Shown piece after piece: positions 53,289-60,986 of a stretch of 60,986 nucleotides of DNA. Origin of the DNA: Marinibacterium profundimaris (lineage in GTDB: Bacteria > Pseudomonadota > Alphaproteobacteria > Rhodobacterales > Rhodobacteraceae); the NCBI RefSeq assembly GCF_002210095.1, contig NZ_AQQR01000021.1:1-60986 (forward strand), written 5' to 3'. Made by a program: the position numbers and the translations under genes. Positions within the stretch are counted from its first letter, which is position 1. Each line of letters begins with the position of its first letter. Under the pieces are notes generated by a model, which saw nothing but the letters and a program-made list of their open reading frames with translations, did not search any database and had not been told where the DNA came from.

Positions 53289-54002
53289 ATGGATCGCACG
53301 GTCGTCCTTCATTATCACCTGTTCAAGAACGCGGGGACGTCGCTCGACCAGATCCTCAGGCGCAACTTCGGCCCGCGCTGGGTCACGCGCGAATTCCCGA
53401 TGAGCGAGGACAACAGCGCCGAGCTTGCCGAGTGGATCCGCTCCGAACCCGGGGCCGTGGCCTTTTCCACCCATACCGCCATGGGGCCGGTGCCCCGGAT
53501 CGAGGGCGTGAACATCGTCTCGGTCATGCTGCTGCGCGATCCGGTCGCGCGGATCCGCTCGGCCTATCGCTTCGAGCGCAAGCAGGACGCCGACACCTGG
53601 GGCGCCGAGCTGGCCAAGCAACACGATCTCGAAGGATACGTGCGCGCCCGGCTCGAGCGGGTCAACGACCGCCAGTGCCGCAATTTCCAGACCCACCGCC
53701 TGGCCTCCATGGTGCCCGGCGACGCGCCCGAACTCGACCGGGCCCGCGCGGGGCTGCGCCAGCTGTCGGTGGTGGGGCTCGTGGAGGCCTTCGAGGACGC
53801 GGTGTCGGACCTGGCCGGGGCGATCCGCCCGGCCTATCCCGATTTCGAGTGGAAGACCGTGCGCGCCAACACCACCACCGCGGCGCCTCCGACCTCCGAA
53901 GACGCCCGTATCGACACGCTGATGGCCGAGGCGAACGCGGATGACAGGGCGCTGCTGGCCGAGGCCCGGGCGCTTCTGGACGGCGCCCGAGAGCCGGAAT
54001 GA
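53289..54002 (+). CDS. Sulfotransferase-family protein
   Basis: A 237-residue protein beginning MDRTVVLHYHLFKNAGTSLDQIL. FKNAGTSL is the PAPS loop and VMLLRDPVARIRSAYRFERK the 3'-phosphate site. THTAMG between them may supply acceptor contacts. It overlaps wcbI by four bases (ATGA), so the sulfotransferase and WcbI are translationally coupled. Confidence 0.8.
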   Translation: MDRTVVLHYHLFKNAGTSLDQILRRNFGPRWVTREFPMSEDNSAELAEWIRSEPGAVAFSTHTAMGPVPRIEGVNIVSVMLLRDPVARIRSAYRFERKQDADTWGAELAKQHDLEGYVRARLERVNDRQCRNFQTHRLASMVPGDAPELDRARAGLRQLSVVGLVEAFEDAVSDLAGAIRPAYPDFEWKTVRANTTTAAPPTSEDARIDTLMAEANADDRALLAEARALLDGAREPE

Positions 54003-54928
54003 AGCTGCTTGTCATAGGCAATTGCCAGGCCCGGCCGCTGTCGCGCATCCTGTGCAGCGGCGGCAGCTTCGAGGCGCTTGCCCCGATCATCCTGCACCTG
54101 TCGAAGGACGATCAGAAGGCCGAGCACGAGGCGGCGATGGATGAAGCCGACGTGATCCTGACCCAGCTGACGGCCGAGAATTTCCAGGTTGCGCATCTGG
54201 TGGCGGCGCGGGTGCGTGACCGCCATCCCGGCAAGGTGCTGATCTGGCCCAACCTGTTCCATGCCGGCCAGCATCCGTTCCTGCGCTACCTGACCCATCC
54301 CCGGTACGGTCGGATCCTGGGACCGCTCGACGCCTATCACGATCTTCGCCTGATCGCCGAATGGCGCGCGGCGCGTGGTCTGGGGCCGGCCCCTGCCGGG
54401 GATCTCGCGGCGCTTGCCGCCGAGGTCCATGCCGAGGCCAGCGCCACGCTGAGCGCGCGCGAGGCCGCCTGCGACGTGGGCGTGTCCGATCTGATCGCGG
54501 CCCATCACGCCGAGCGGCTGCTGTTCTACACCTTCAATCACCCGGTGCGCTGGCTTCTGGACCAGCTGGCCGGGCGCATCGCCGACCGGCTTGCCGACCG
54601 GCTGGGCCAGCCGGTCCCTCTGAAACCGCTGCCGCCGGCCTTCGAGCCGCTGAACCAGTTCACGCCGCCGCTGGCCGATGTGCTGGGCGAGCTGGACCAG
54701 GCGCCGCAGCCGCCCTATCGCGGCATCGAGGTCGAGCTTGCCCCCGGTCACGCGATCCGCCCCGGCGCCCGCACGACCTATACGCCCGAGGCGCTCAGGG
54801 CGCGGTATTTCGACTGCTACGATCACCTCGGCCCGCTGATGACCGAGGCGGTGGCCGATCTGCGGACAACGCCGGCGGCGGGTTTCGATCACGTCTTCCT
54901 GGGCCCCCGAACCCGAATCCGAACCTGA
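53999..54928 (+). CDS. wcbI: WcbI-family polysaccharide biosynthesis protein (putative acyltransferase)
   Basis: A 309-residue protein beginning MKLLVIGNCQARPLSRIL. GNCQA with the active-site-like Cys opens WcbI proteins, and LTQLTAENF and IWPNLFHAGQHPF follow as usual. WcbI is a CoA-binding putative acetyltransferase of capsule loci. It is coupled to the upstream sulfotransferase gene and converges with the GT61 gene. Confidence 0.8.
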   Translation: MKLLVIGNCQARPLSRILCSGGSFEALAPIILHLSKDDQKAEHEAAMDEADVILTQLTAENFQVAHLVAARVRDRHPGKVLIWPNLFHAGQHPFLRYLTHPRYGRILGPLDAYHDLRLIAEWRAARGLGPAPAGDLAALAAEVHAEASATLSAREAACDVGVSDLIAAHHAERLLFYTFNHPVRWLLDQLAGRIADRLADRLGQPVPLKPLPPAFEPLNQFTPPLADVLGELDQAPQPPYRGIEVELAPGHAIRPGARTTYTPEALRARYFDCYDHLGPLMTEAVADLRTTPAAGFDHVFLGPRTRIRT

Positions 54929-54967
54929 ATCCGAACCGCCAAGCGGCCTGCAATCGGCGCCTCCGCG

Positions 54968-56236
54968 CTAGCAGACCCGGCTCAGCGCCTCTTCCAGCCG
55001 GTCCAGCGGAACGACCACGTCACGGCGGTTGTGGGCCGCGTTATGCTGGACCGTCCTGTAATCGACCGTGCCGAATTCGGGATCCTGGCAGGTCACGGAT
55101 TCATAGCCCAGTCCACGCAGCCGGGCCATGTACCAATAGGCATGCGTCCCGCAGAGCGGCGCATGCAGTTCCACGACCGACCCACCGTCAGGCTGGAAGG
55201 CCAGGTTTGCCAGCCCTGCGCCATGCACCCCCATCAGCACCTCGACCCCGGCAAAAAGCTGCAGCTGCGCGCGGACGGACATCGTGGCCGGATCGCCGAA
55301 GGCAAAGCCGAAGCGTGCCGCAAGCGCGCGGGTCTCCTCGGCATTGACGATGTTGCGGGGCAGGCCCGGGGCCCGTTCGATCATGAACCGCCGCGCCTGC
55401 GGGCCGTCGGGATCCTTCGGGATCCGCGCGCGGATGCGCGCCAGAACGGCGAGATGCGCGTCCGAGCCGACCTGGGCCGGGTGGCGCAACCCGTTGAAAC
55501 TGTCCGACAGCAGCACCAGGTCGGCGAAGCGCACCGTGCCACGCACCCTGGGCCCCGCCCCCGACTGTCCTCCGGGCCGCCCCGCCAGCGCGCGCAAGGG
55601 CAGGCCCAGCATCGCCGCGATCTCGTCGGCATATCCGAAGGGGTGGAACAAAAGCGCCTGGCGCGCGCCGAAGGCGCTCTCGGCCAGAAAGGCCCGCGGC
55701 AGCTTGTCGAACAGGAAATGGCAGATGTTCGGCTTGATGAAAAAGTCATCAATCAGCACCGACGGCGCGTCGATCTCTTCCTCGACCTCTTCGAGGAAGG
55801 GCGCCGCGCCGAAGAACATGCCGTTGATCAGCCGGCCCTCGCGGTCGAACAGGTAGAATTCCGGCCGCCCCATCCTGCTCACGTCGAAGGACAGGCGCAC
55901 GTCGCGGAACCGGAAGGCGTCAAGCCGCAACCGGGGCATGCGCTGGTTGCGGTGGAAAACGTAGTGATCGTCGAAGGTGGGCGCGGCGATCTCGGGGCCC
56001 GGATCGGGCGGCATCACCGTGATGCGCTCTGCGGCGGCCTCGTCCAGCGGGGCCACGCCGATCTCGGGCCAGGCCGCATCCGCATCGGCCAGCATGGCCC
56101 GGATCTTTTCGGCGTCGAACAGCCAGTCGGTGGTCAGCACGCCGCTGAGCGCCCCCCGGGTCAGGCGCAGGAAATGGGTCGGCAGATCGTCGGGCGCCTT
56201 CGGGGGGGTGTTTTTCGGAGCCGCGGGCGCAGTCAT
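54968..56236 (-). CDS. Family 61 glycosyltransferase
   Basis: A 422-residue protein of the GT61 (DUF563) type, with IDDFFIKPNICHFLFDKLPRAFLAE, RRFMIERAPGLPRNIVNAEE and LMGVHGAGLANLAFQPDGGSVVELH, the typical final motif. In bacteria these act on capsule and LPS glycans. It overlaps the stop of the preceding sulfotransferase gene by four bases (ATGA), forming a two-gene unit. Confidence 0.88.
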   Translation of the reverse strand: MTAPAAPKNTPPKAPDDLPTHFLRLTRGALSGVLTTDWLFDAEKIRAMLADADAAWPEIGVAPLDEAAAERITVMPPDPGPEIAAPTFDDHYVFHRNQRMPRLRLDAFRFRDVRLSFDVSRMGRPEFYLFDREGRLINGMFFGAAPFLEEVEEEIDAPSVLIDDFFIKPNICHFLFDKLPRAFLAESAFGARQALLFHPFGYADEIAAMLGLPLRALAGRPGGQSGAGPRVRGTVRFADLVLLSDSFNGLRHPAQVGSDAHLAVLARIRARIPKDPDGPQARRFMIERAPGLPRNIVNAEETRALAARFGFAFGDPATMSVRAQLQLFAGVEVLMGVHGAGLANLAFQPDGGSVVELHAPLCGTHAYWYMARLRGLGYESVTCQDPEFGTVDYRTVQHNAAHNRRDVVVPLDRLEEALSRVC

Positions 56237-56796
56237 TCCGTCTTGCCCCGAACGGCCCATTTGTCGGTGTCGAGCTGGAAATCCAGCTTGCCCTGCAATT
56301 GCGCCCAGTCCGGCTTGTCGATGTCCCAGACGAACAGGCGCTCGCGCAGCGGACCCGAGAAGTACTCCAGCACCGCCAGGTGATGGCGGAACCATTCCAA
56401 GCGCCAGCGGTCGAAGGTCTCGGCATCGGTCTCGTAGCCGTAATAACGGCGATAGGCCGAGGTATAGGCCCCCTCGCCATGCTTGTGGCGGCTGCGGATC
56501 CAGCCCTCGACATTGCGGGTGTTGAGAATGAAGAGCGCCTCCGGGTAGGCGGCGTGCAAGTCCCGGAAATACCGGTAGCCCTCGGTCATGTCCCGGGCGT
56601 GGACATATTCCATGTCGGAAAAGACATTCACGTCGGGCCAGGGCGCCAGGGGCACGCCGCCGGTCTCGACCGCCTGCCGGATGTCCTTGGCCAGGTCTCC
56701 CCGCATCCAGTCGGCGGTCTGCAGCCCGTGCCGCTTGAAGAAATGGCTGATCGCGCGCGTGGCGCATTTGTTGAAACCGATCTGGATAATCTTCAT
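56233..56796 (-). CDS. Sulfotransferase-like protein
   Basis: A 187-residue protein beginning MKIIQIGFNKCATRAISHFFKRHG. GFNKCATRAI is a PAPS-type loop seen in sulfotransferase-fold proteins that accompany polysaccharide genes. FILNTRNVEGWIRSRHKHGEG is the 3'-phosphate-binding part. It is short for the fold. ATG at 56796 is used, with AGGA about 11 bases upstream. Translationally coupled to the GT61 gene. Confidence 0.75.
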   Translation of the reverse strand: MKIIQIGFNKCATRAISHFFKRHGLQTADWMRGDLAKDIRQAVETGGVPLAPWPDVNVFSDMEYVHARDMTEGYRYFRDLHAAYPEALFILNTRNVEGWIRSRHKHGEGAYTSAYRRYYGYETDAETFDRWRLEWFRHHLAVLEYFSGPLRERLFVWDIDKPDWAQLQGKLDFQLDTDKWAVRGKTE

Positions 56797-57200
56797 GCCG
56801 TCATGTCCTGCACCGCCGATCCCGGCCGGGCCAGTCGCGGCCCGCGCGCGTGGCGGGCCCATTGGCCGAAACCGGTCGGAGTTTTCGTCATCATTCGTTC
56901 CTCGCGGCCCTGACCTAGCGGATCAGGGACGATCTGGCGATGGGATTATGCCGATCGGACGGGGTCGGACGCCCGAAGCGCCGCACCGGCCCGGGGCGGG
57001 ACCGGCTTCGGACGTCTGGCGGGGGCGGCTGGACGGGACGCCGGCGGTGCGCGGAGGCGGCGCTTGCAGCCGCCTTGGCCTGGGCTCCGCCCGTTCGGCG
57101 CTGAAATCGGTCCACTGGACCGATTTCCGGGCGCGCCTTGGCCGGGGCTCCGCCCGTTCGACGCTGAAATCGGTCCACTGGACCGATTTCCGGGCGCGCC
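56797..57200. other. Intergenic region between manC and the sulfotransferase gene
   Basis: These 404 bases hold a 63-base tandem palindromic repeat (57083-57200) at the manC end. Closer to the sulfotransferase, GATTATGCC and GATCAGGGACGATC-type AT-richer spots may be promoter. No gene is supported; Arg-rich frames here are noise. Confidence 0.45.
57083..57200. repeat. 63-base tandem repeat with 25-base palindromes (family 3-related)
   Basis: Two direct copies start GGCTCCGCCCGTTCG at 57083 and 57146. Each contains GAAATCGGTCCA-C-TGGACCGATTTC, a palindrome with 12-base arms. The GGCTCCGCCCGTTCG part matches repeats R1-R3. The right end abuts the manC stop codon at 57201. Confidence 0.85.
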
Positions 57201-58658
57201 TCACCCCTTCGCGCCCTGGCCTCGGGCATAGATGTCCTCGTAGCGGATGATGTCGTCCTCACCCAGGTAGGACCCGGTCTGAACCTCGATCAGCACCATG
57301 TCGATCTTGCCGGGGTTCTCCATCCGGTGAACGGCGCCAAGCGGGATATAGACCGACTGGTTTTCCGTCACCAGTTTCACCTCGTCGTCGATCGTCACCT
57401 TCGCGGTGCCCTCGACCACGATCCAGTGCTCGGCCCGGTGATGGTGGCTTTGCAGCGACAGGCTCGCGCCCGGCTTCACATGGATCCGCTTCACCTGGAA
57501 CCGCTCGCGCAGGATCAGCGTCTCGAAATGGCCCCAGGGGCGGAAATCGACGGGCAAAGCCGTCGCCTGCGCCGCGCCCTTCTGCTTCAGCGCGGTGACC
57601 GCCAGCTTGACGTCCTGCGCGCGGCTGGCATCGGCCACCAGCACCGCGTCGGGCATGGCCACGGCCACCAGGTTCTCGACGCCCAGACCGACCAGTTCCA
57701 GCCCCGGCACCTCGGATCGCAGCAGCGAATTGCGGCACTCGATCGCGGTCACGTCGCCCGAGGTCGCCACGCCGTCGGCATCCGGGTTGCTGAGTTCATG
57801 CACCGCGGTCCAGCTGCCCAGGTCCGACCAGCCGCCCGAATAGGGCACGACCGACAGGTTGTCCGCCCGTTCCATCACCGCGTAATCGAGCGAGATGTCC
57901 TCGACCCCGGCCCAGGCCGTGGGATCGAGCCGCAGGAAGCCGAGATCCGCCTCGGCCTGTTCGACCGCGGTGCGCACCGGGGCGATCAGGGTGGGGGCAT
58001 GGGCCTCGAAGGCGGCGATGATGTCCCGGGCGGCGAACAGGAAGATCCCCGCGTTCCACAGGTAGGTGCCGGCCTCCAGCATGGTCTGCGCATTGGCAAG
58101 GTCCGGCTTCTCGACAAAGCCCTCCAGCGGCGTGGCGCCGCCCGAACCGTCCGGCTTCGTGCCGAGGCTGAGATAGCCATAGCCCGTCTCGGGGCGGTCG
58201 GGGGTGATGCCGAAGGTGACCAGCTGGCCGGCGCGCACCGCCTCCATGCCGCGCGCCACGGCGTCGCGGAAGGCGCCGGCATCGGGCACCACGTGATCCG
58301 AGGGCGCGACCAGCATCACCGCCTCCGGGTCCTTTGCCGCCAGGTAGAGCGCGGCGGCCAGCACGGCCGGCGCGGTGTTCTTGCCCTCGGGCTCGATCAG
58401 CACCGGGCCGGGGTCGATGCCCACCTCGGTCAGCTGCTCGGTCACGATGAAGCGGAAATCGGCATTGGTCAGCACCGCCGGCGCGCCGAAGGACAGCGCC
58501 CCTGCGCCGTCCTGCCCGGTCAGCCGCAGCGCCGAGGCCTGGAACAGGCTGGTCTCACCCACCAGCTGGGTGAACTGCTTGGGATAGCTCTTCCGGGACA
58601 GGGGCCAGAGCCTTGTGCCGGAGCCCCCGCTGAGAATGACCGGTGTGACGATATCCAT
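57201..58658 (-). CDS. manC: Mannose-1-phosphate guanylyltransferase / mannose-6-phosphate isomerase
   Basis: A 485-residue bifunctional enzyme. The N-terminal nucleotidyltransferase carries VILSGGSGTRLWPLSRKSYPKQF (8-29) and GFVEKPD. The C-terminal cupin PMI domain has QSHHHRAEHWIVVEGTAKV. Together they make GDP-mannose, precursor of mannose and, after further steps, other 6-deoxyhexoses or mannuronate. No manB (phosphomannomutase) or gmd was seen in the window. The stop is touched by a 63-base tandem repeat. Confidence 0.95.
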   Translation of the reverse strand: MDIVTPVILSGGSGTRLWPLSRKSYPKQFTQLVGETSLFQASALRLTGQDGAGALSFGAPAVLTNADFRFIVTEQLTEVGIDPGPVLIEPEGKNTAPAVLAAALYLAAKDPEAVMLVAPSDHVVPDAGAFRDAVARGMEAVRAGQLVTFGITPDRPETGYGYLSLGTKPDGSGGATPLEGFVEKPDLANAQTMLEAGTYLWNAGIFLFAARDIIAAFEAHAPTLIAPVRTAVEQAEADLGFLRLDPTAWAGVEDISLDYAVMERADNLSVVPYSGGWSDLGSWTAVHELSNPDADGVATSGDVTAIECRNSLLRSEVPGLELVGLGVENLVAVAMPDAVLVADASRAQDVKLAVTALKQKGAAQATALPVDFRPWGHFETLILRERFQVKRIHVKPGASLSLQSHHHRAEHWIVVEGTAKVTIDDEVKLVTENQSVYIPLGAVHRMENPGKIDMVLIEVQTGSYLGEDDIIRYEDIYARGQGAKG

Positions 58659-58930
58659 GGGTCTCTTGATCTCTCCTGTCGAATTCCGCTCCGAAACGCG
58701 CTAGGCCCGGGGGGAAATAAAATCGTTATCCGCTCCTGTCCTCATCCTCCACCTACCCCGGGAAGCACATGAAAAAACAGCGGGAAAATGCTGCAGATGC
58801 GCCTCGCGTCATGGTTGAGGCATTTTAGGGACTCCCCGGCCCTGCCCCGTGCCGTTAAGACGTGCACTCGAGACAGCAGGGCGCGGCGCGCAGGGCGGCA
58901 AATGCGGCAGATGAACAAGGACGACGTGAT
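58659..58930. other. Divergent region between manC and the GT2 gene
   Basis: AT-richer islands at about 58715-58735 and 58770-58785 may be promoters, but no box pair is clear. A tiny frame from ATG 58911 (MNKDDVI) ends at a TGA that overlaps the TTG start of the GT2 gene. It might couple its translation. Confidence 0.35.
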
Positions 58931-60986
58931 TTGAGCGAGAAAACAGATCTCCCCGACGGTGTGGCACAGGTCGTGCTGTCCAACGGCATCGTCATGGCAA
59001 ATGTCACGCAGGCCCTGCTCGACCGGGGGCTCGGGCTGGGCGTGGGCAACGACGAGGTCCGCTTCGAACCCGTGGGCGAGGAGGACGACGATCTTCCCGA
59101 GCTGCTGATCGAATACCGGCCCCGCTTCGACCCCGAGGACCTGGCCGAGACGATCGAGCCCGGGGACATGCCCGTCAAGAAGCTCTGCAACGTCAACATC
59201 AACAAGATGACCGACTGGGCGCTGGCCAATCGCAACACGGTGCAGATGGCCTTCCTCACCTCCGAACCCTGCGTGATCGGGCTCAAGACCCCGCTGCGGC
59301 TGGCGCCCCATGTCACCACGCTGGTGTTCCGCGCGGGCCTGGCCATCCACCGCGCCGCCGGCCGGCTGATCGTGACCACCACCGACCTCAAGACCGGGCG
59401 CCGCGAAAGCCGCGACTTCGCCTTCGATCCGACCTGCATCGGCGGGACCCAGATCGGCAAGTACCTGCAGATCGAACACAACCTGGCCCCGAGCGAGAAC
59501 GAGGTCGAACTCTCGCTCTCCGTCGCCTACGACAGTTTCGAGGGCACCGAGCCGGGCCAGACCGCCTTCTTCTTCGTCGCCGATCCCCATGTCGGCCAGG
59601 TCCGCGCCGGCAAGGGGCTGGCCGGGGCGCTGGTGATCGAGGGGCCGGGGATCGACCCCGGCGCCGACTACATCTGGGCCCGCGCGCCCGTCCCGGCCTT
59701 CCTGTCGGCCGAGGACGACCTGGAGCTGCTCGACGGATCCGACCGCTACCGGCTGCTCTCCGGGACGGGCCGCCGCATCGCGGTGACCGAGGATTACGGC
59801 CATGCGCTGGTCCTGAGCGCCTCGGAAACCGGCACCTACCGGGTCTTCATCGACGGCCAGTTCGCCTTTACCCAACACCTCGGGCCCGACCCGGCGCCGA
59901 TGCGGATGCCGTCGCAATATTTCACCGGCACCACCCACTGGGTCACCATCACCGACGAGATCGGCGCCGAGCAGCTCTTTGCCGACACCGTGCTGATGCC
60001 GCGCCTGCTGACGCCGCATGACGTGCTGAAGACCGAAAGCTCGGCCCCCTTCCCCGGCCCGCTCTTCGCCGCCGCCAGCCACCGCTACGAGGCGCTGCGC
60101 GCGCAGATGGCCGCGGGCCTCACCCCCGAGGAACAGGCCCAGGTCGCCTGGTGCCTGCGCGTGGTCGAGGGCGGCTATGGCAATGTCCGGCTGGAGCCGC
60201 TGGCCTTCCCCGAACATGACGAGCCCCTGGTCTCGATCGTGATCCCGGCCCACAACAAGGTCGAGGTCACCTACCTGGCGCTGGCCTCGCTGCTGCTGGC
60301 CCACAACAAGGCCAGCTTCGAGGTGATCGTGGTCGACGACGCCTCCACCGACGAGACCGCCCGGCTGGAAGAGATCGTCTCGGGCATCACGGTGATCCGC
60401 AAGACCCAGGCGCAGCGCTTCATCCGCGCCTGCAACTCCGGCGCGGCCCAGTCCCGCGGGCGCTATGTGATGCTGCTCAACAACGATGTCGAGGTCACCA
60501 ACGGCTTCCTCGACGCGCTGCTCGACGCCTTCGACCGCTTTCCCAAGGTCGGGCTGGTGGGCTCCAAGCTGCTCTATCCCGACGGGCGGCTGCAGGATGC
60601 CGGCGGCATCATCTGGAACTCGGGCAACCCCTGGAACTACGGCCATGGCCAGAACCCCTGGGATCCGCGCTTCTGCTATGCGCGGCAGGCCGATTACCTG
60701 ACCGGCGCGGCGATGATGACCACCCGCGAGATCTGGGACCAGGTCGGCGGGCTCAGCTCCTACCTGGAGCCGATGTATTTCGAGGATACCGATTTCTCGT
60801 TCAAGGTGCGCGAGGCGGGCTACAGGACCTGGTTCGTGCCCTCCTCGGTGATCTACCATTTCGAGGGCATGACCAGCGGAACCGACACCGGCTCCTCCAC
60901 CGGCTACAAGCGCTTCCAGGAGGTCAACCGGCCCAAGTTCAAGCGCCGCTGGGCCGCCGCCTATGCCGGTTTCGGCACCCAGGGGG
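58931..60986 (+). CDS. Family 2 glycosyltransferase with N-terminal beta-rich region (3' truncated by window edge)
   Basis: An open frame of 685 codons that runs off the right edge. TTG at 58931 has AAGGA nine bases upstream; GTG at 58862 is in frame as an alternative. About 430 N-terminal residues form a beta-rich region of unknown role. The GT2 domain starts PLVSIVIPAHNKVEVTYLAL, with VVDDASTDET, LLNNDVEV and YFEDTDFSFKVREAGY. The sequence ends AAAYAGFGTQG, just where related proteins pass into a GT4 domain that opens like the fragment at base 2. The two ends probably belong to one gene of more than 1,050 codons. Confidence 0.9.
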   Translation, partial: MSEKTDLPDGVAQVVLSNGIVMANVTQALLDRGLGLGVGNDEVRFEPVGEEDDDLPELLIEYRPRFDPEDLAETIEPGDMPVKKLCNVNINKMTDWALANRNTVQMAFLTSEPCVIGLKTPLRLAPHVTTLVFRAGLAIHRAAGRLIVTTTDLKTGRRESRDFAFDPTCIGGTQIGKYLQIEHNLAPSENEVELSLSVAYDSFEGTEPGQTAFFFVADPHVGQVRAGKGLAGALVIEGPGIDPGADYIWARAPVPAFLSAEDDLELLDGSDRYRLLSGTGRRIAVTEDYGHALVLSASETGTYRVFIDGQFAFTQHLGPDPAPMRMPSQYFTGTTHWVTITDEIGAEQLFADTVLMPRLLTPHDVLKTESSAPFPGPLFAAASHRYEALRAQMAAGLTPEEQAQVAWCLRVVEGGYGNVRLEPLAFPEHDEPLVSIVIPAHNKVEVTYLALASLLLAHNKASFEVIVVDDASTDETARLEEIVSGITVIRKTQAQRFIRACNSGAAQSRGRYVMLLNNDVEVTNGFLDALLDAFDRFPKVGLVGSKLLYPDGRLQDAGGIIWNSGNPWNYGHGQNPWDPRFCYARQADYLTGAAMMTTREIWDQVGGLSSYLEPMYFEDTDFSFKVREAGYRTWFVPSSVIYHFEGMTSGTDTGSSTGYKRFQEVNRPKFKRRWAAAYAGFGTQG

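Noticed and set aside
1-60986. tRNA or rRNA genes, integrases and transposases
   Set aside because: None was recognised on either strand by eye. No insertion-sequence transposase motif was found despite the many palindromic repeats.
1-60986. Canonical 16-base parS (TGTTTCACGTGAAACA)
   Set aside because: I did not find an exact copy by eye; only the 18-base variant near parAB was seen. A string search would settle this.

Overview
The window is a very GC-rich alphaproteobacterial sequence that reads as a surface-polysaccharide plasmid of a roseobacter-type organism (Rhodobacterales). At 28.4-32.6 kb it carries a complete replication and partition module: an RPA-family RepA, a divergent parA-parB pair, three 22-bp iterons, a DnaA-box-like site and an AT-rich stretch. 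Almost everything else concerns making, modifying, exporting or cutting a polysaccharide. The window begins inside the GT4 half and ends inside the GT2 half of what looks like one bifunctional glycosyltransferase. The 60,986 bases are therefore probably a nearly whole circular replicon opened within that gene (inference). RepA plasmids with a rhamnose operon are known in roseobacters as 'biofilm' plasmids, and this layout fits that type.

Layout. 0-7.5 kb: end of the split glycosyltransferase, then a leftward Yjb/Gfc-type block: a WbpM/CapD dehydratase, YjbH, the YjbF lipoprotein and two small poly-threonine YjbE/GfcA-like proteins. 7.9-12.4 kb: KpsT, KpsE and KpsM of an ABC polysaccharide exporter, plus a GT2. 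12.7-28.1 kb: glycosyltransferases, an acetyltransferase, a DUF2793 protein and six sulfotransferase-fold proteins. 28.4-32.6 kb: parB, parA, origin, repA. 32.7-38.9 kb: an FkbM methyltransferase and the operon rfbC-rfbB-ST-rfbD-ST-rfbA for dTDP-L-rhamnose, with two sulfotransferases (ST) between the rfb genes. 39.1-46.9 kb: Wza-type export lipoprotein, an epimerase, an initiating sugar-phosphate transferase, WbqC, a DegT-like aminotransferase, a GT2, a GNAT/FemAB-like protein and a methyltransferase. 47.1-48.2 kb: cold-shock protein, DUF982 protein and a small Lys-rich protein. 48.3-52.9 kb: a secreted GH39-like glycosidase convergent with a pectate-lyase-fold protein. 53.3-61 kb: two more sulfotransferases, WcbI, GT61, ManC and the start of the split glycosyltransferase.

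How it fits together. RfbABCD and ManC should supply dTDP-rhamnose and GDP-mannose, and CapD a 4-keto-6-deoxy-HexNAc. The ExoY/WcaJ-type transferase would start the chain on lipid. Seven or so glycosyltransferases would extend it, and KpsMT/KpsE/Wza would export it. Ten sulfotransferase-fold proteins, with acetyl- and methyltransferases, suggest a heavily sulfated product. That density is the most unusual feature of the window. No PAPS-synthesis genes, Wzx/Wzy or KpsC/KpsS were seen.

Non-coding structure is also rich. Several dispersed palindromic repeat families sit against gene 3' ends. Three copies of one family, each carrying an 18-bp palindrome that resembles a stretched parS, surround the parAB-repA module.
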